Position numbers and translations under genes: made by a program. From Hymenobacter sp. BT559 (lineage in GTDB: Bacteria > Bacteroidota > Bacteroidia > Cytophagales > Hymenobacteraceae), in the NCBI RefSeq assembly GCF_016427535.1, contig NZ_JAELXV010000001.1, positions 496,001-560,000 on the forward strand: 64,000 bases of DNA, written 5' to 3'. Under the pieces are notes generated by a model, which was given only the letters and a program-made list of their open reading frames with translations, made no database searches and had not been told where the DNA came from. Below, in pieces: positions 24,560-33,573 of the stretch; position 1 is the stretch's first letter; every line of letters starts with the position of its first letter.

Positions 24560-26068
24560 ATGGAAACGCTCACCGCCCCCGTCATCGACCAGTCGGCCCT
24601 CATTGCTCAGCTGCAAACCCAGCTGGCTCACTTGCAGCAAACCCAAACGCAGCGCCCCAACATCTTGCTGCTATCAGACGCCTACAAGTACTCGCACGCC
24701 AAGTTTTACGAGCCCGGCACTACGCGCATTTACTCCTACCTCGAGTCGCGCGGGCACCGCGGGGGCGTGTTTGAGGCCACGCTGGTAGCTGGCTATCAGT
24801 ATTTACTGAAGAAATACCTGAGCGGCCCGCTCTTCACGCAGGAGGAGCTGGACTACGCCGCCGACCACCTGAAGGGTGTTTTCGGCCGCGACGACGTGTT
24901 TGATAAACCCCGCTTTCAGCAGTGGCTCGACGAGTACGACGCCGTGGCGCCGGTGCGCATCCGGGCGGTGCCCGAGGGCACGGTCGTGGGCACTCGCAAC
25001 GTGCTAATGACCATTGAGAACATTGACGACCGGTATTACTGGCTGCCTAATTTTTTGGAAACGTTGCTGTTGCAGGTGTGGTACCCCACCACGGTGGCCA
25101 CGCTGTCGCGAGAGGTGAAGAAAGTGGTGCAGCACTATTTCAACCTGACCTCGGACTCCACTACGCTTGATTTTCAGCTCAACGACTTCGGCTTCCGGGG
25201 CGTGTCGAGCGTCGAGTCGGCCCAGATTGGGGGCATGGCCCACTTGATTAGCTGGCTAGGTTCGGACAATACTACGGCGGCCGAGATGATACGCCGCTAC
25301 TACAATACTCAGGAAGTGTACGCCAAGTCCATTCCCGCTACCGAGCACAGCATCATGACGCAAGGCGGGGAGGCTGGCGAATTTGACGTGATTCGGCGGG
25401 TGCTGCGCACCTACCCCACGGGGCCGGTGTCTTGCGTTTGTGACTCGTTCAACATCCTGCGGGCGGTGCACTACATTGGCACCGAGCTCAAAGACGAGGT
25501 GCTGGCCCGGCAGGGCACGCTGGTTATTCGCCCCGACAGCGGCGATATCATCAAAACGCTAGAAGCCATCTTTGATATTCTCTTTGAGTGCTTTGACTAT
25601 GAGTTGAATAGCAAAGGCTACAAAGTGTTGCCGCCACAGGTGCGCGTCATTCAGGGTGATGGCGTGAACTACGATTCCATTAAGCACATGTACGAGGTGT
25701 TGGCTGCCCGCGGCATCGCTGCCGAAAACCTGGTCCTAGGTATGGGCGGACGCCTGCTGCAAGCTGGTATCGACCGCGATACGTTCAACTTTGCTTTTAA
25801 AGCCAGCTACACCGAAGTCAACGGCGAAGGCCGCGACGTGGTAAAATCGCCCACCGAGCTCGACGCCGAAGGCAACCCGCAGAAGTCTACCAAGCAGTCG
25901 AAAAAAGGCCGCCTGAAGCTCGTGAAAACGGCCGATGGCTACCGCACGCTTACCGCAGCCGATGCTGATTTTGAAAGCGCCCAAGACGAACTGGTGACCG
26001 TGTACGAGTGGGGCAAGATGGTGCGCGAAAGCACATTTGAAGAAATTCGGGACCGGGCCAAGCTCTAA
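24560..26068 (+). CDS. nadV: Nicotinamide phosphoribosyltransferase (NAMPT)
   Basis: It makes NMN from nicotinamide and PRPP, the first step of non-deamidating salvage. The 502 residues equal the family length. Seen are LLSDAYKYSHAKFYEPGT (conserved N-terminus), FQLNDFGFRGVSSVESAQIG, the active-site ATEHSIMTQGGEAGEFDVI, IRPDSGDII (PRPP site) and LGMGGRLLQAGIDRDTFNFA. An ATG at 24560 is preferred over the upstream TTG. With the NMN adenylyltransferase and NrtR it forms a three-gene NAD salvage cluster. A first 35-residue helix rich in Gln precedes the conserved domain. Confidence 0.96.
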   Translation: METLTAPVIDQSALIAQLQTQLAHLQQTQTQRPNILLLSDAYKYSHAKFYEPGTTRIYSYLESRGHRGGVFEATLVAGYQYLLKKYLSGPLFTQEELDYAADHLKGVFGRDDVFDKPRFQQWLDEYDAVAPVRIRAVPEGTVVGTRNVLMTIENIDDRYYWLPNFLETLLLQVWYPTTVATLSREVKKVVQHYFNLTSDSTTLDFQLNDFGFRGVSSVESAQIGGMAHLISWLGSDNTTAAEMIRRYYNTQEVYAKSIPATEHSIMTQGGEAGEFDVIRRVLRTYPTGPVSCVCDSFNILRAVHYIGTELKDEVLARQGTLVIRPDSGDIIKTLEAIFDILFECFDYELNSKGYKVLPPQVRVIQGDGVNYDSIKHMYEVLAARGIAAENLVLGMGGRLLQAGIDRDTFNFAFKASYTEVNGEGRDVVKSPTELDAEGNPQKSTKQSKKGRLKLVKTADGYRTLTAADADFESAQDELVTVYEWGKMVRESTFEEIRDRAKL

Positions 26069-26091
26069 GCCAACATATTAGGCAATGGTGC

Positions 26092-27414
26092 CTAGGTCTG
26101 CGTGGGAGGCACTGCTGAGCTGCGGCGTAGCAATAAATAGCCCATGCCACCCGCCGCCAACGAGGCTATTAAGATGGCTAGCTTAGCCACCTGAGTAGGT
26201 AGCGAAGACTCACCTAGGGCGAGCAGCGTAACGAAAATGGACATGGTAAACCCGATGCCTCCCAGCACGCCTGCCGCCCACAGGTGCCTCCAGGCTACGC
26301 CAGGCGGCAGCGCGGCCCAGCCCAGGCGCACGGTGAGCCACGACAAAGCCCCGATGCCTAGGGGCTTGCCAACCGCTAGCCCCAGCACGATGCCCAACCC
26401 TAGTGGCGAAAGCAAGCCGTGCAGGGCCGTGGGTTCGATAACCAAGCTCGTGTTGGCAAAGGCAAACAGCGGAATGATGCCAAAGCTCACCACCGAGTGC
26501 AACTGGTGCTCTAGCCGCTGCGCGGGCGAGCTGATGCGCTGGTGCAGGTCTTCGAGCTCTTCGCTGATGACGCGCGGGTCGGCTTCGGCTTCTTGCGTTT
26601 CCTCGCGCAGCAGAGCCAGCCGCTCATCGAGGCGGTGCAGTAGCTCGGGGCGGGCGAAGGGGATACGAAACGGAATAGCTACCGCCAGCAGCACCCCAGC
26701 TAGGGTCGCATGAATGCCCGACTCTAGCATAAAGTACCACAGCACCACGCCCAGCGGTAGGTAGGCCCAGAGGCTGCGTACGCGTAGCCAGTTGAAAAGT
26801 AACATAATACCCCAAGTGCCTAGGGCCAGATAGAGAAAGGGCAGGTGCAACTCCTTGGTGTAAAAGCCTGCGATGACCAGCACCGCGCCTAGGTCGTCGA
26901 CAATGGCGAGCGCCGTGAGAAATACTTTAAGGCCCAGCGGCACCCGCGCGCCTAGCAGTTGCAGCACAGCCAAGGCAAACGCAATGTCGGTAGCCATCGG
27001 AATGCCCCAGCCCCCGGCCGTGGGCGTGCCATGGTTGAACAGCGCAAACAGCAGGGCCGGGACTAGCATACCCCCTATGGCACCCGCAATGGGCAGCGCC
27101 GCCTGGCGCGGCGACGATAGCTCGCCATCTAGCACTTCCCGCTTGATTTCGAGGCCCACGATGAGGAAAAAGACAGTCATCAGCCCGTCGTTTATCCATT
27201 GCAGCAGCGTGTGGTCGAGCACAAAGCTGCCCATAGCCAGCCGCAAGTGCTGGTCCCAGACCGCCGGGAAGTAGCGGGCAGGACCCCATTCGGTATTAGC
27301 CAGCACCAGGGCCAGCACCGCACTGATAAGCAGCACAATACCACTAGCAGCCTCCCGGCGGAAAAATTCGACAAAAGGCCGCACCAGTGGGCGGATAAGC
27401 AACGCAGCAACCAT
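26092..27414 (-). CDS. nhaA: Na+/H+ antiporter NhaA
   Basis: This 12-helix inner-membrane antiporter exchanges Na+ for H+ and keeps cytoplasmic pH and sodium in balance. The key Asp residues are present: MATDIAFALAVLQLLG and ALAIVDDLGAVLVI (the Asp-Asp pair of the ion site). The opening REAASGIVLL, ANTEWGP and DGLMTVFFLIVGLEIKRE are family motifs. At 440 aa it is longer than the E. coli protein; an acidic cytoplasmic loop (about 270-300, EETQEAEADPRVISEELEDL) accounts for much of this. It is convergent with nadV, with only 23 bp between the stops. Confidence 0.96.
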   Translation of the reverse strand: MVAALLIRPLVRPFVEFFRREAASGIVLLISAVLALVLANTEWGPARYFPAVWDQHLRLAMGSFVLDHTLLQWINDGLMTVFFLIVGLEIKREVLDGELSSPRQAALPIAGAIGGMLVPALLFALFNHGTPTAGGWGIPMATDIAFALAVLQLLGARVPLGLKVFLTALAIVDDLGAVLVIAGFYTKELHLPFLYLALGTWGIMLLFNWLRVRSLWAYLPLGVVLWYFMLESGIHATLAGVLLAVAIPFRIPFARPELLHRLDERLALLREETQEAEADPRVISEELEDLHQRISSPAQRLEHQLHSVVSFGIIPLFAFANTSLVIEPTALHGLLSPLGLGIVLGLAVGKPLGIGALSWLTVRLGWAALPPGVAWRHLWAAGVLGGIGFTMSIFVTLLALGESSLPTQVAKLAILIASLAAGGMGYLLLRRSSAVPPTQT

Positions 27415-27635
27415 CGCAGTTTTAAACAGTAAGTGCCCCGCTATACGTGTCAGCGCCGCAAGCAGTGAGTACGCTGGCGCTTACCGTGGCGGAAGACTAG
27501 CCTCGGAGCAGTGCAAGCGGCTAGTCTTGGGGATATGATGAAACTTGCCTAGGTGCTTACCTAGGCGCATCAGCAGGCAAGGTAGCGTAGCACGCACGTT
27601 CTAGCCCAGCCCCGGTAGACTGATACAGGCAGTGG

Positions 27636-27643
27636 TACCTTTG
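27636..27643 (+). promoter_or_regulatory. -7 element TACCTTTG, leaderless recQ
   Basis: A full TANNTTTG match ends four bases before the recQ ATG, so the mRNA should be leaderless. Confidence 0.6.
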
Positions 27644-27647
27644 TGCT

Positions 27648-29588
27648 ATGCCACTTGCTCCGTCCGAAACCAACCCGCTCGCGCTCTTGCGCCAGCACTG
27701 GGGGCACCAGCAGTTTCGGCCCGGGCAGGAGGAAATTATTAATGCGGTACTCAATGGCCGCGACGTGCTAGCCCTGCTGCCTACGGGCGGCGGCAAAAGT
27801 ATCTGCTTTCAAGTGCCGGCGCTGGCGCAGCCGGGCATCTGCATTGTAGTGTCGCCGCTTATTGCGCTGATGCGCGACCAGGTCGAAAACCTGCGTAAGC
27901 GGGGCATCAAAGCCGAAGCCGTCTTTGCGGGCATGAGCCACCAGGAAATCGACCAGACGCTCGATAACTGCGTGTATAGCAAAGAAATAAAGTTCTTGTA
28001 CGTGTCCCCTGAGCGGCTACTAACCGACTTGTTTCGGGCGCGGCTGGCCCGCATGAACGTGGGGCTGCTGGCCATCGACGAGGCGCATTGCCTTTCGCAG
28101 TGGGGCTACGATTTTCGGCCGCCCTACTTGCGCATTGCCGAGCTGCGGGCGTTGCTGCCGGCCACGGTGCCGTGCATTGCGCTCACGGCCACTGCCACCG
28201 GGCAGGTGCGGCAAGACATCGTGGAGAAGCTGAGCTTCCGGCCCGGCTACGGCATTTTTACCCAGAGCTTTGCCCGGCCCAAGCTTTCGTACTCGGTGTT
28301 GCACACTGAGGACAAGCTGCGCCGCCTGCTCGAAGTATTGCGCGGGGTAGGGCCTGGTAAAACCGGCATCGTGTACGCCCGCACCCGCCGCCAAGCTGAG
28401 GATACGGCCGCCTGGCTGGTGCAGCAAAAGCTGCCCGCCGCCGCCTACCACGCCGGCCTACCCGCCGAGCAGCGCACCCGCGTGCAAGAAGCCTGGTTAA
28501 CCGATAAAACGCGCATTATTGTGGCTACCAATGCCTTTGGCATGGGCATCGACAAGCCCGACGTGCGCGTAGTGGCCCACCTCGATGCGCCCGCCACTCT
28601 CGAAGCCTACTACCAGGAGGCCGGCCGAGCCGGGCGCGATGGCCTCTACGCCTTTGCCGTGCTGCTCAGTGGCCCCGCCGATGCCGACGGCCTGCGCCGC
28701 CAGGCCACGCTTGCCCACCCGCCGCCCGACGTGGTGCGCCGTGTGTACCAGGCCTTGGCCAACTACTCGCGCACGGCCGTGGGCGGCGGCGAGCTGGTGG
28801 CCTTTGACTTCGACCTAGGGCTATTTGCCGAGACGTATCGCCTCAAAGCCGTGGATGCGCACCACGCCCTCAAGATGCTGGAGCAGCAGGGCTTTGTGCA
28901 GCTCACCGAGGCTGTAAACCAGCCGGCGCGGGTGCAGCTCATCAGCAATCAACAGGATTTATACCACTTTCAGGTGGCTAATGCGCAGCATGACCTACTC
29001 ATTAAGGCTTTGCTGCGGATGTACGGCGGCGAGCTGTTCGTAGGCTTTCAGGCCATTTCGGAAAGCGCCCTGAGCCGGCATCTGCGCCAGAGCACCACCG
29101 ATGTAGTGCGCCAGCTGCGCTACTTGCACACGGCCGGCGTGCTGCACTACCAGCCTAGACGCGAGCTGCCGCAGGCTATGTTCACCACGCCCCGCTTCGA
29201 CGCGCCCCAACTGCCACTCGACGAGCGCCGGCTCAAAGCCGCCCGCCAGCTCACCGAGCAGCAAACCACGGCCGTGATTGAGTACGCGGCCAGCACCACG
29301 CGCTGCCGCCAGCAGCTCTTGCTCGACTACTTTGCCGAGCCCGACGCGCCGGCCTGCGGCGTGTGCGACGTGTGCCTAGCCCGCAAAAAAGCCCGGCAAG
29401 CGCCCTTAGACACCGCCGGGCTACAAGCCGGATTGCTAGAATTAGTGCGCCCCGCACCGCTTTTGCCCCGCGAGGTAGTGGCCCGCTATCCGGGCACCGA
29501 GGCGGCTACCGTTACGGCCGCCTTGCGCACGCTGGTCGAGCTGGGCAAGCTCGCCTACGCGCCCGACGGTCGCCTAGGGGTAAAGTAG
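27648..29588 (+). CDS. recQ: RecQ-family ATP-dependent DNA helicase
   Basis: This 3'-5' SF2 helicase acts in recombination and fork repair. The 646 residues show Walker A LLPTGGGKSICFQ (about 45-57), DEAHC box with the following QWGYDFRPPYLRI aromatic loop (Tyr in place of the usual His), TATAT, and motif VI QEAGRAGRDG. The RecQ zinc site is intact: one Cys (TTRCRQQ), then the CGVCDVC cluster near 576. A winged-helix tail ends the protein; no clear HRDC domain is seen. The gene is divergent from nhaA. Confidence 0.95.
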   Translation: MPLAPSETNPLALLRQHWGHQQFRPGQEEIINAVLNGRDVLALLPTGGGKSICFQVPALAQPGICIVVSPLIALMRDQVENLRKRGIKAEAVFAGMSHQEIDQTLDNCVYSKEIKFLYVSPERLLTDLFRARLARMNVGLLAIDEAHCLSQWGYDFRPPYLRIAELRALLPATVPCIALTATATGQVRQDIVEKLSFRPGYGIFTQSFARPKLSYSVLHTEDKLRRLLEVLRGVGPGKTGIVYARTRRQAEDTAAWLVQQKLPAAAYHAGLPAEQRTRVQEAWLTDKTRIIVATNAFGMGIDKPDVRVVAHLDAPATLEAYYQEAGRAGRDGLYAFAVLLSGPADADGLRRQATLAHPPPDVVRRVYQALANYSRTAVGGGELVAFDFDLGLFAETYRLKAVDAHHALKMLEQQGFVQLTEAVNQPARVQLISNQQDLYHFQVANAQHDLLIKALLRMYGGELFVGFQAISESALSRHLRQSTTDVVRQLRYLHTAGVLHYQPRRELPQAMFTTPRFDAPQLPLDERRLKAARQLTEQQTTAVIEYAASTTRCRQQLLLDYFAEPDAPACGVCDVCLARKKARQAPLDTAGLQAGLLELVRPAPLLPREVVARYPGTEAATVTAALRTLVELGKLAYAPDGRLGVK

Positions 29589-29614
29589 CTCGGCTACGAA
29601 GCTTAAGCGATGGC

Positions 29615-29911
29615 TTAGCTGCCGTAAGCCAGCATGCCACCTTCTAGGTTGCGCACGTTGGTGAAGCCCTGCTGCGTGAGGAAAGCCTTAGCCGACGCCG
29701 AGCGACCGCCGCTTTTGCAGTGCACAATTATTTCTTCGTCTTTTAAATCCTCTAGGTCATCCAGCTTGGTGGGCAGGGTGCCGAGCGGAATATTCTGGCT
29801 ACCGGCAATGCGGCTTTCCTCCACCTCCCAGGGCTCACGCACGTCGATGATGGTAGGGGTTTCGCCGGCTTGCAGGCGCTGTTTCAATTCGGTGGTGGTG
29901 ATGTCGGGCAT
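29615..29911 (-). CDS. Rhodanese-like domain protein
   Basis: This 98-aa single-domain sulfurtransferase has IIDVREPWEVEESRI and the active-site loop VHCKSGGRSASA, with the nucleophile Cys near residue 70, ending in LEGGMLAYGS. The start is ATG 29911 (MPDITTTEL). Small rhodaneses of this type move sulfane sulfur or act in redox housekeeping; the acceptor is unknown. It is convergent with recQ. Confidence 0.9.
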   Translation of the reverse strand: MPDITTTELKQRLQAGETPTIIDVREPWEVEESRIAGSQNIPLGTLPTKLDDLEDLKDEEIIVHCKSGGRSASAKAFLTQQGFTNVRNLEGGMLAYGS

Positions 29912-29987
29912 GGCGTAAGCGGGAGTAAGTAAGCCAGCGCAGCGCAAGGGCTGAAAATGGCTGAGTTGAGCGACCTAGGGCCGGGTT

Positions 29988-31961
29988 TTAGTTTAAGGAC
30001 AGCCGGCGCGTGGCGGTGCTGCCATCGGGCAAAGTTAGCTGCACCAGGTACACGCCGGCCGGCAGGCCCGCGGGCAAGCGTAGCGTAGGCTGCCCGGCTT
30101 CGGCAGCGGGCTGCTGCCACACCGAGCGGCCCAGCACATCAAGCAGCGCGGCCCGGCTAAACTTGGGCCCGTCTACGGCCACGGTGGTACCAACGGGGGC
30201 CGGGTTGGGGTACAGCGTAAACGCAGCCGAGAGCGCCTGCTGCCCCCGGGTGGCCAGCACCGTGCGGTTCATCACGGGCCGCAGCATGGGCACACCGGCG
30301 GGCTGCGGTGTTTGGGCGGTCCAGGGTTCGGCAATGGTCGTGCCCTGGGTGCTAATGAACACCGTATTAGCTGGCAATTGGTTATTCAGGTCGAGGCCGT
30401 AGCGCAGAAACCGCCCGTTTGATGCCTGCCCGTAGCCCACGTAGAAGCGGCCCGATACGCGTACCGGCGCCGCAAAAGGTACTTCTATAAACGTTTGCCC
30501 AGCGGGCAGCGGATTGGTAAGCGTAGCCGTGGCCGTAGCCAGCGGGGTATTGGCGGGCTTGCCGTTGTTGTCGGCCCACACAGCGATGATGATGGGACGG
30601 TTTTCGTTGTTCTCGCCCCCAGCCGCCAGCGGAATATTATTAAAGATGGGCGCTACCAGCAGCGACTTCACGTAGTCATCCTGGCTGGTGGTGAAGGGCA
30701 AGGCTAGGTAACTGGTGGGACTGGTGTTGTTGGCCGATAAGCCAATGCCAAATTCGGCTGTGCCGTCGTCGTAGGCGTAGTAATTGCCCAGTTCTAGGTC
30801 GCGGCTGAGGGTATCGTTGGGTAGCGTCAGCGGGTTAGTTTCGTTAGTGAGCAGCGCCAGCTGGTAGCGAAAGCGCCGCGCCACGGTGCCCGACACTGCC
30901 AGCGGCGCCGTAGTGGCATCGCCCTGCACCAGCTCCTGACGAGCCGCCGCCACAATGGGCCGCCCACCCGTGAGCCAGGTAGCCGCGGCCGCACCGCCCG
31001 CCGTCAGCTCGCGCACGGTGCCCTGCCAGCTAACGGGCGTAGGCGTGCTGGGAGCACCGGTCAAGTTGTTAAGGGTGGTCGTGAGCGCGGGATTGAGGGG
31101 CGAGGTGCCCGACGAGGCCGCGGCTGCATACTGCCACACGGGCATGGCCGTGTAGGGGCGCAGCGGGCTACCTAGGCCCCGGCTGGTGGCAATGTCCTGA
31201 AACGTAGTATCGCTGGCCGTGCGGTTGCTATTTAGGTAGATATAATCCAGCCCAAACAGGTCGGTGTTGAGCGTGCGGCTGCCGCTGGCCCGAAAGCGAA
31301 ACTGAAAGCCACTGTGTAAGTACGCCGCTTGGTTGAGCGGCAAAATCTGCTGCTTAAACCGGGTAACGACCCCGCGGCTGTTATACGACCACGCCGTTTG
31401 CCATTGGCCGGTGTTGTCGAGCAGCTCCAGCGTCAGGCTCACCGGCGAGCTGCTGCTGTTGGAAGAGGGCGTGCCTACCAAGCTGCCCGCCTGCCAGGCA
31501 AAGCTCAGGTACACGTTGCTAGCCGCAGTGACCCCCGACAAGTCAATGACTTGCGAGGTCAAGGTATCGGTTTGGCCGTAGGCCGTGGCCTGGTTGGTGG
31601 TGTAGGGTAGGCCATTGCTGCGCAAGCCATCGAGCGTGAGGGTGCCCCGCGTGAGTGGGTTCACAGCCAAGCGATTGCTGACGTAGCTGCCCCCACCTAG
31701 GTAGCCAATAGTAGCCCCTAGGTTAGGGTAGGCGGTAGTGGCGCCCAGCCAGCGCGCAGCGCTGGGCGGGCCTTCCAGCGGCGTCGTAAAATCATCGAAG
31801 AAAGGCAGCGCGAGTGCGGTAGTGCGCTGGGCCGCAGTGCTTGCTGCCGGCGCGGCTGCCGTGGCCGCCCGCACGGGGTCGGCGGGCAGGGGCGCCGTAA
31901 CGAGCTGCGCCAAGGCCCCAAACGGCAATAGCAAAGAGAAAGCTAGTAAGCGAAGACGCAT
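29988..31961 (-). CDS. T9SS type A sorting domain-containing secreted protein
   Basis: This 657-aa exported protein has a signal peptide (1-19) and a C-terminal type IX sorting domain from about residue 582 (FTLYPNPAPVG, then DVLGRSVWQ, PAGLPAGVYLVQL and the closing RRLSL). The central part is beta-rich, Thr/Ser/Asn-rich and without a catalytic motif; phrases such as FSWQAGSLVG-like strands and ALPFFDDFT suggest a lectin- or MAM-like fold common in Bacteroidota adhesin-type proteins. The cargo should cross the outer membrane by T9SS and be anchored or released. Confidence 0.88.
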   Translation of the reverse strand: MRLRLLAFSLLLPFGALAQLVTAPLPADPVRAATAAAPAASTAAQRTTALALPFFDDFTTPLEGPPSAARWLGATTAYPNLGATIGYLGGGSYVSNRLAVNPLTRGTLTLDGLRSNGLPYTTNQATAYGQTDTLTSQVIDLSGVTAASNVYLSFAWQAGSLVGTPSSNSSSSPVSLTLELLDNTGQWQTAWSYNSRGVVTRFKQQILPLNQAAYLHSGFQFRFRASGSRTLNTDLFGLDYIYLNSNRTASDTTFQDIATSRGLGSPLRPYTAMPVWQYAAAASSGTSPLNPALTTTLNNLTGAPSTPTPVSWQGTVRELTAGGAAAATWLTGGRPIVAAARQELVQGDATTAPLAVSGTVARRFRYQLALLTNETNPLTLPNDTLSRDLELGNYYAYDDGTAEFGIGLSANNTSPTSYLALPFTTSQDDYVKSLLVAPIFNNIPLAAGGENNENRPIIIAVWADNNGKPANTPLATATATLTNPLPAGQTFIEVPFAAPVRVSGRFYVGYGQASNGRFLRYGLDLNNQLPANTVFISTQGTTIAEPWTAQTPQPAGVPMLRPVMNRTVLATRGQQALSAAFTLYPNPAPVGTTVAVDGPKFSRAALLDVLGRSVWQQPAAEAGQPTLRLPAGLPAGVYLVQLTLPDGSTATRRLSLN

Positions 31962-32129
31962 AAGTACTAAGTAGCAAGGAGTGTAATAACTAACTAGCAG
32001 CTAGCGAAGCTGTTTGAAAACCCGCCCGCCCCGCTGAGTCAGCTGGCGTTTACGGGTTTTCGCTACACGTGCTCTTCTTAAACTGCCGGCCCGCCCGATA
32101 ATTGTTCGTTGCTACCTGCCACCCGGCTA

Positions 32130-32885
32130 TTACTCCGCTATCCACAGGTCTACCAGCTGGCCCATGCGGATGGGGGTGCCCGGTAGCGGTCGCTGGCGCA
32201 CCACGGTGCCGGGCGTTTGGCCGTCGGTAGCGGCTTGCTTGAAGGCTTCGCCCATCTGAAGGCCCTGGCCGGCAAGCAGGGTACGAGCCTCGTCCTCGGG
32301 CATATTAACCAGCGTCGGAGCAGCAAAGTCTTGGTTGCCTTGGCCGTCGCCCACTATCAGGTCTATCTTGCTGCCTTTGGCGATGGGGGCGCCGGGCGCA
32401 ATGTCCTGGCCGTTCAGCTGCTGCTTCAGCACCATGTTTTGGGCAAGGTCGGGCACAAATTTTAACTGGCCTACTTCTAGGTCATAGCTTTTCAGAATCA
32501 GCTGCGCATTTTTTACCGAGCCCTCGGTGAGCTTGGGCATTTTGATGACCGGCGGGCGGCGCATAGCCACCGAGATATAGATTTTGCGGTCTTCCTTCAC
32601 CTTCTCGCCGGGCGCGGGCTCCTGCGTCAGTACCTGGAGTGGGGTAGCCGAAGCCGAGTAGCTACTATCATCCACATAATAAGATAGGTTGCGTTGGTCG
32701 AGGTAGTTTTCGAGGTCAGCTAGGTTCATGCCCGTGACTTTGGGTACTACAATGGTTTCGCCGTGGTGGGTAGTCAGGGGCAGGTACACGTAGAAAAAGC
32801 CCAGCACCAGCCCCGTACCCAGCACAGCAATGACGGCTAAGTGCTTGAAAACGTCGAACCAGGTGTCCGATTTGAAAAAAGACAT
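32130..32885 (-). CDS. Membrane-anchored PASTA-domain protein
   Basis: The 251-aa protein has one membrane helix (about 14-34) and three extracytoplasmic PASTA repeats (about 44-112, 113-182, 190-251), each with the VPxVxGM...A...L pattern. PASTA domains bind peptidoglycan stems or beta-lactams in other bacteria. There is no kinase domain, so it is a stand-alone sensor or adaptor. It ends a minus-strand run that starts with the double D-Ala-D-Ala ligase gene, fitting a cell-wall role. Confidence 0.9.
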   Translation of the reverse strand: MSFFKSDTWFDVFKHLAVIAVLGTGLVLGFFYVYLPLTTHHGETIVVPKVTGMNLADLENYLDQRNLSYYVDDSSYSASATPLQVLTQEPAPGEKVKEDRKIYISVAMRRPPVIKMPKLTEGSVKNAQLILKSYDLEVGQLKFVPDLAQNMVLKQQLNGQDIAPGAPIAKGSKIDLIVGDGQGNQDFAAPTLVNMPEDEARTLLAGQGLQMGEAFKQAATDGQTPGTVVRQRPLPGTPIRMGQLVDLWIAE

Positions 32886-32922
32886 TGAGAATGGCTAAAA
32901 AGGATAATACAAGAGCAGGTGC

Positions 32923-33573
32923 CTAATTGGCAGATGTCGAAAGTATAGGGTATACTAATCCGGTATCATGGCCGCCAAGTAGAAATAATCCATTAAGCTC
33001 TAAGCCTATTTTGGCGAAAGCAGAATGTCGATTTAATTCAACCAGTGTTTCATGTACGACAATTAAGCCGCTGAATAGAAAGGCATCTGCTAGCGGCTGG
33101 AACCCCAAAACCTCTTCCATATCCTGCTCAGGTTCAGCAAGCTCGTCTATGGTCTCCGGATTAAGCAAATCTTCGAGCGGCTGCAAAAAGCTAAGTGAAA
33201 GTCCAGGTATAGCTTCGAAATCACTTCGGAAATCGAGATTATAGCCCATATCAAAGCCGCTTACTTGAGGCTCTGGCTTCTGCCAATCAACAATGCCGTA
33301 TGCTCGCGCCTCTACTGCCCACTCATAAATACTATTAAACTCAAAGAGAACGGCATCTAGCGGCTTGGCTTCGGTGTTAGTATCACCCTGCCAGAGGACT
33401 ACGTTTTGTAGTATTTCGTCGTGCAGCTGCTGTCGGTACGCTACAAAATCGAAACCTAGGAGACTAGCAAAAGCCTCCTGAAAACGAGGGTGTACGTTTG
33501 GTGCTGCTTGAAAGGCTTTTACTGCTTCATCGCGCCGCTGGCGCAAGAAGTTAGCAATATGCTGATTATTCAT
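32923..33573 (-). CDS. Conserved protein of unknown function between ddl and the PASTA gene
   Basis: The 216-aa soluble, acidic protein starts at ATG 33573, overlapping the ligase stop (33566) by 8 bp, so it is translationally coupled. It has mixed helix and strand with many aromatic residues; phrases include LRQRRDEAVKAFQ, FNSIYEWAVEARAYG and DDLLNPE-like acidic patches. No domain was recognised. Codon use is more AT-rich than its neighbours. Being placed between two cell-wall genes, it may act with them, but that is inference only. Confidence 0.7.
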   Translation of the reverse strand: MNNQHIANFLRQRRDEAVKAFQAAPNVHPRFQEAFASLLGFDFVAYRQQLHDEILQNVVLWQGDTNTEAKPLDAVLFEFNSIYEWAVEARAYGIVDWQKPEPQVSGFDMGYNLDFRSDFEAIPGLSLSFLQPLEDLLNPETIDELAEPEQDMEEVLGFQPLADAFLFSGLIVVHETLVELNRHSAFAKIGLELNGLFLLGGHDTGLVYPILSTSAN

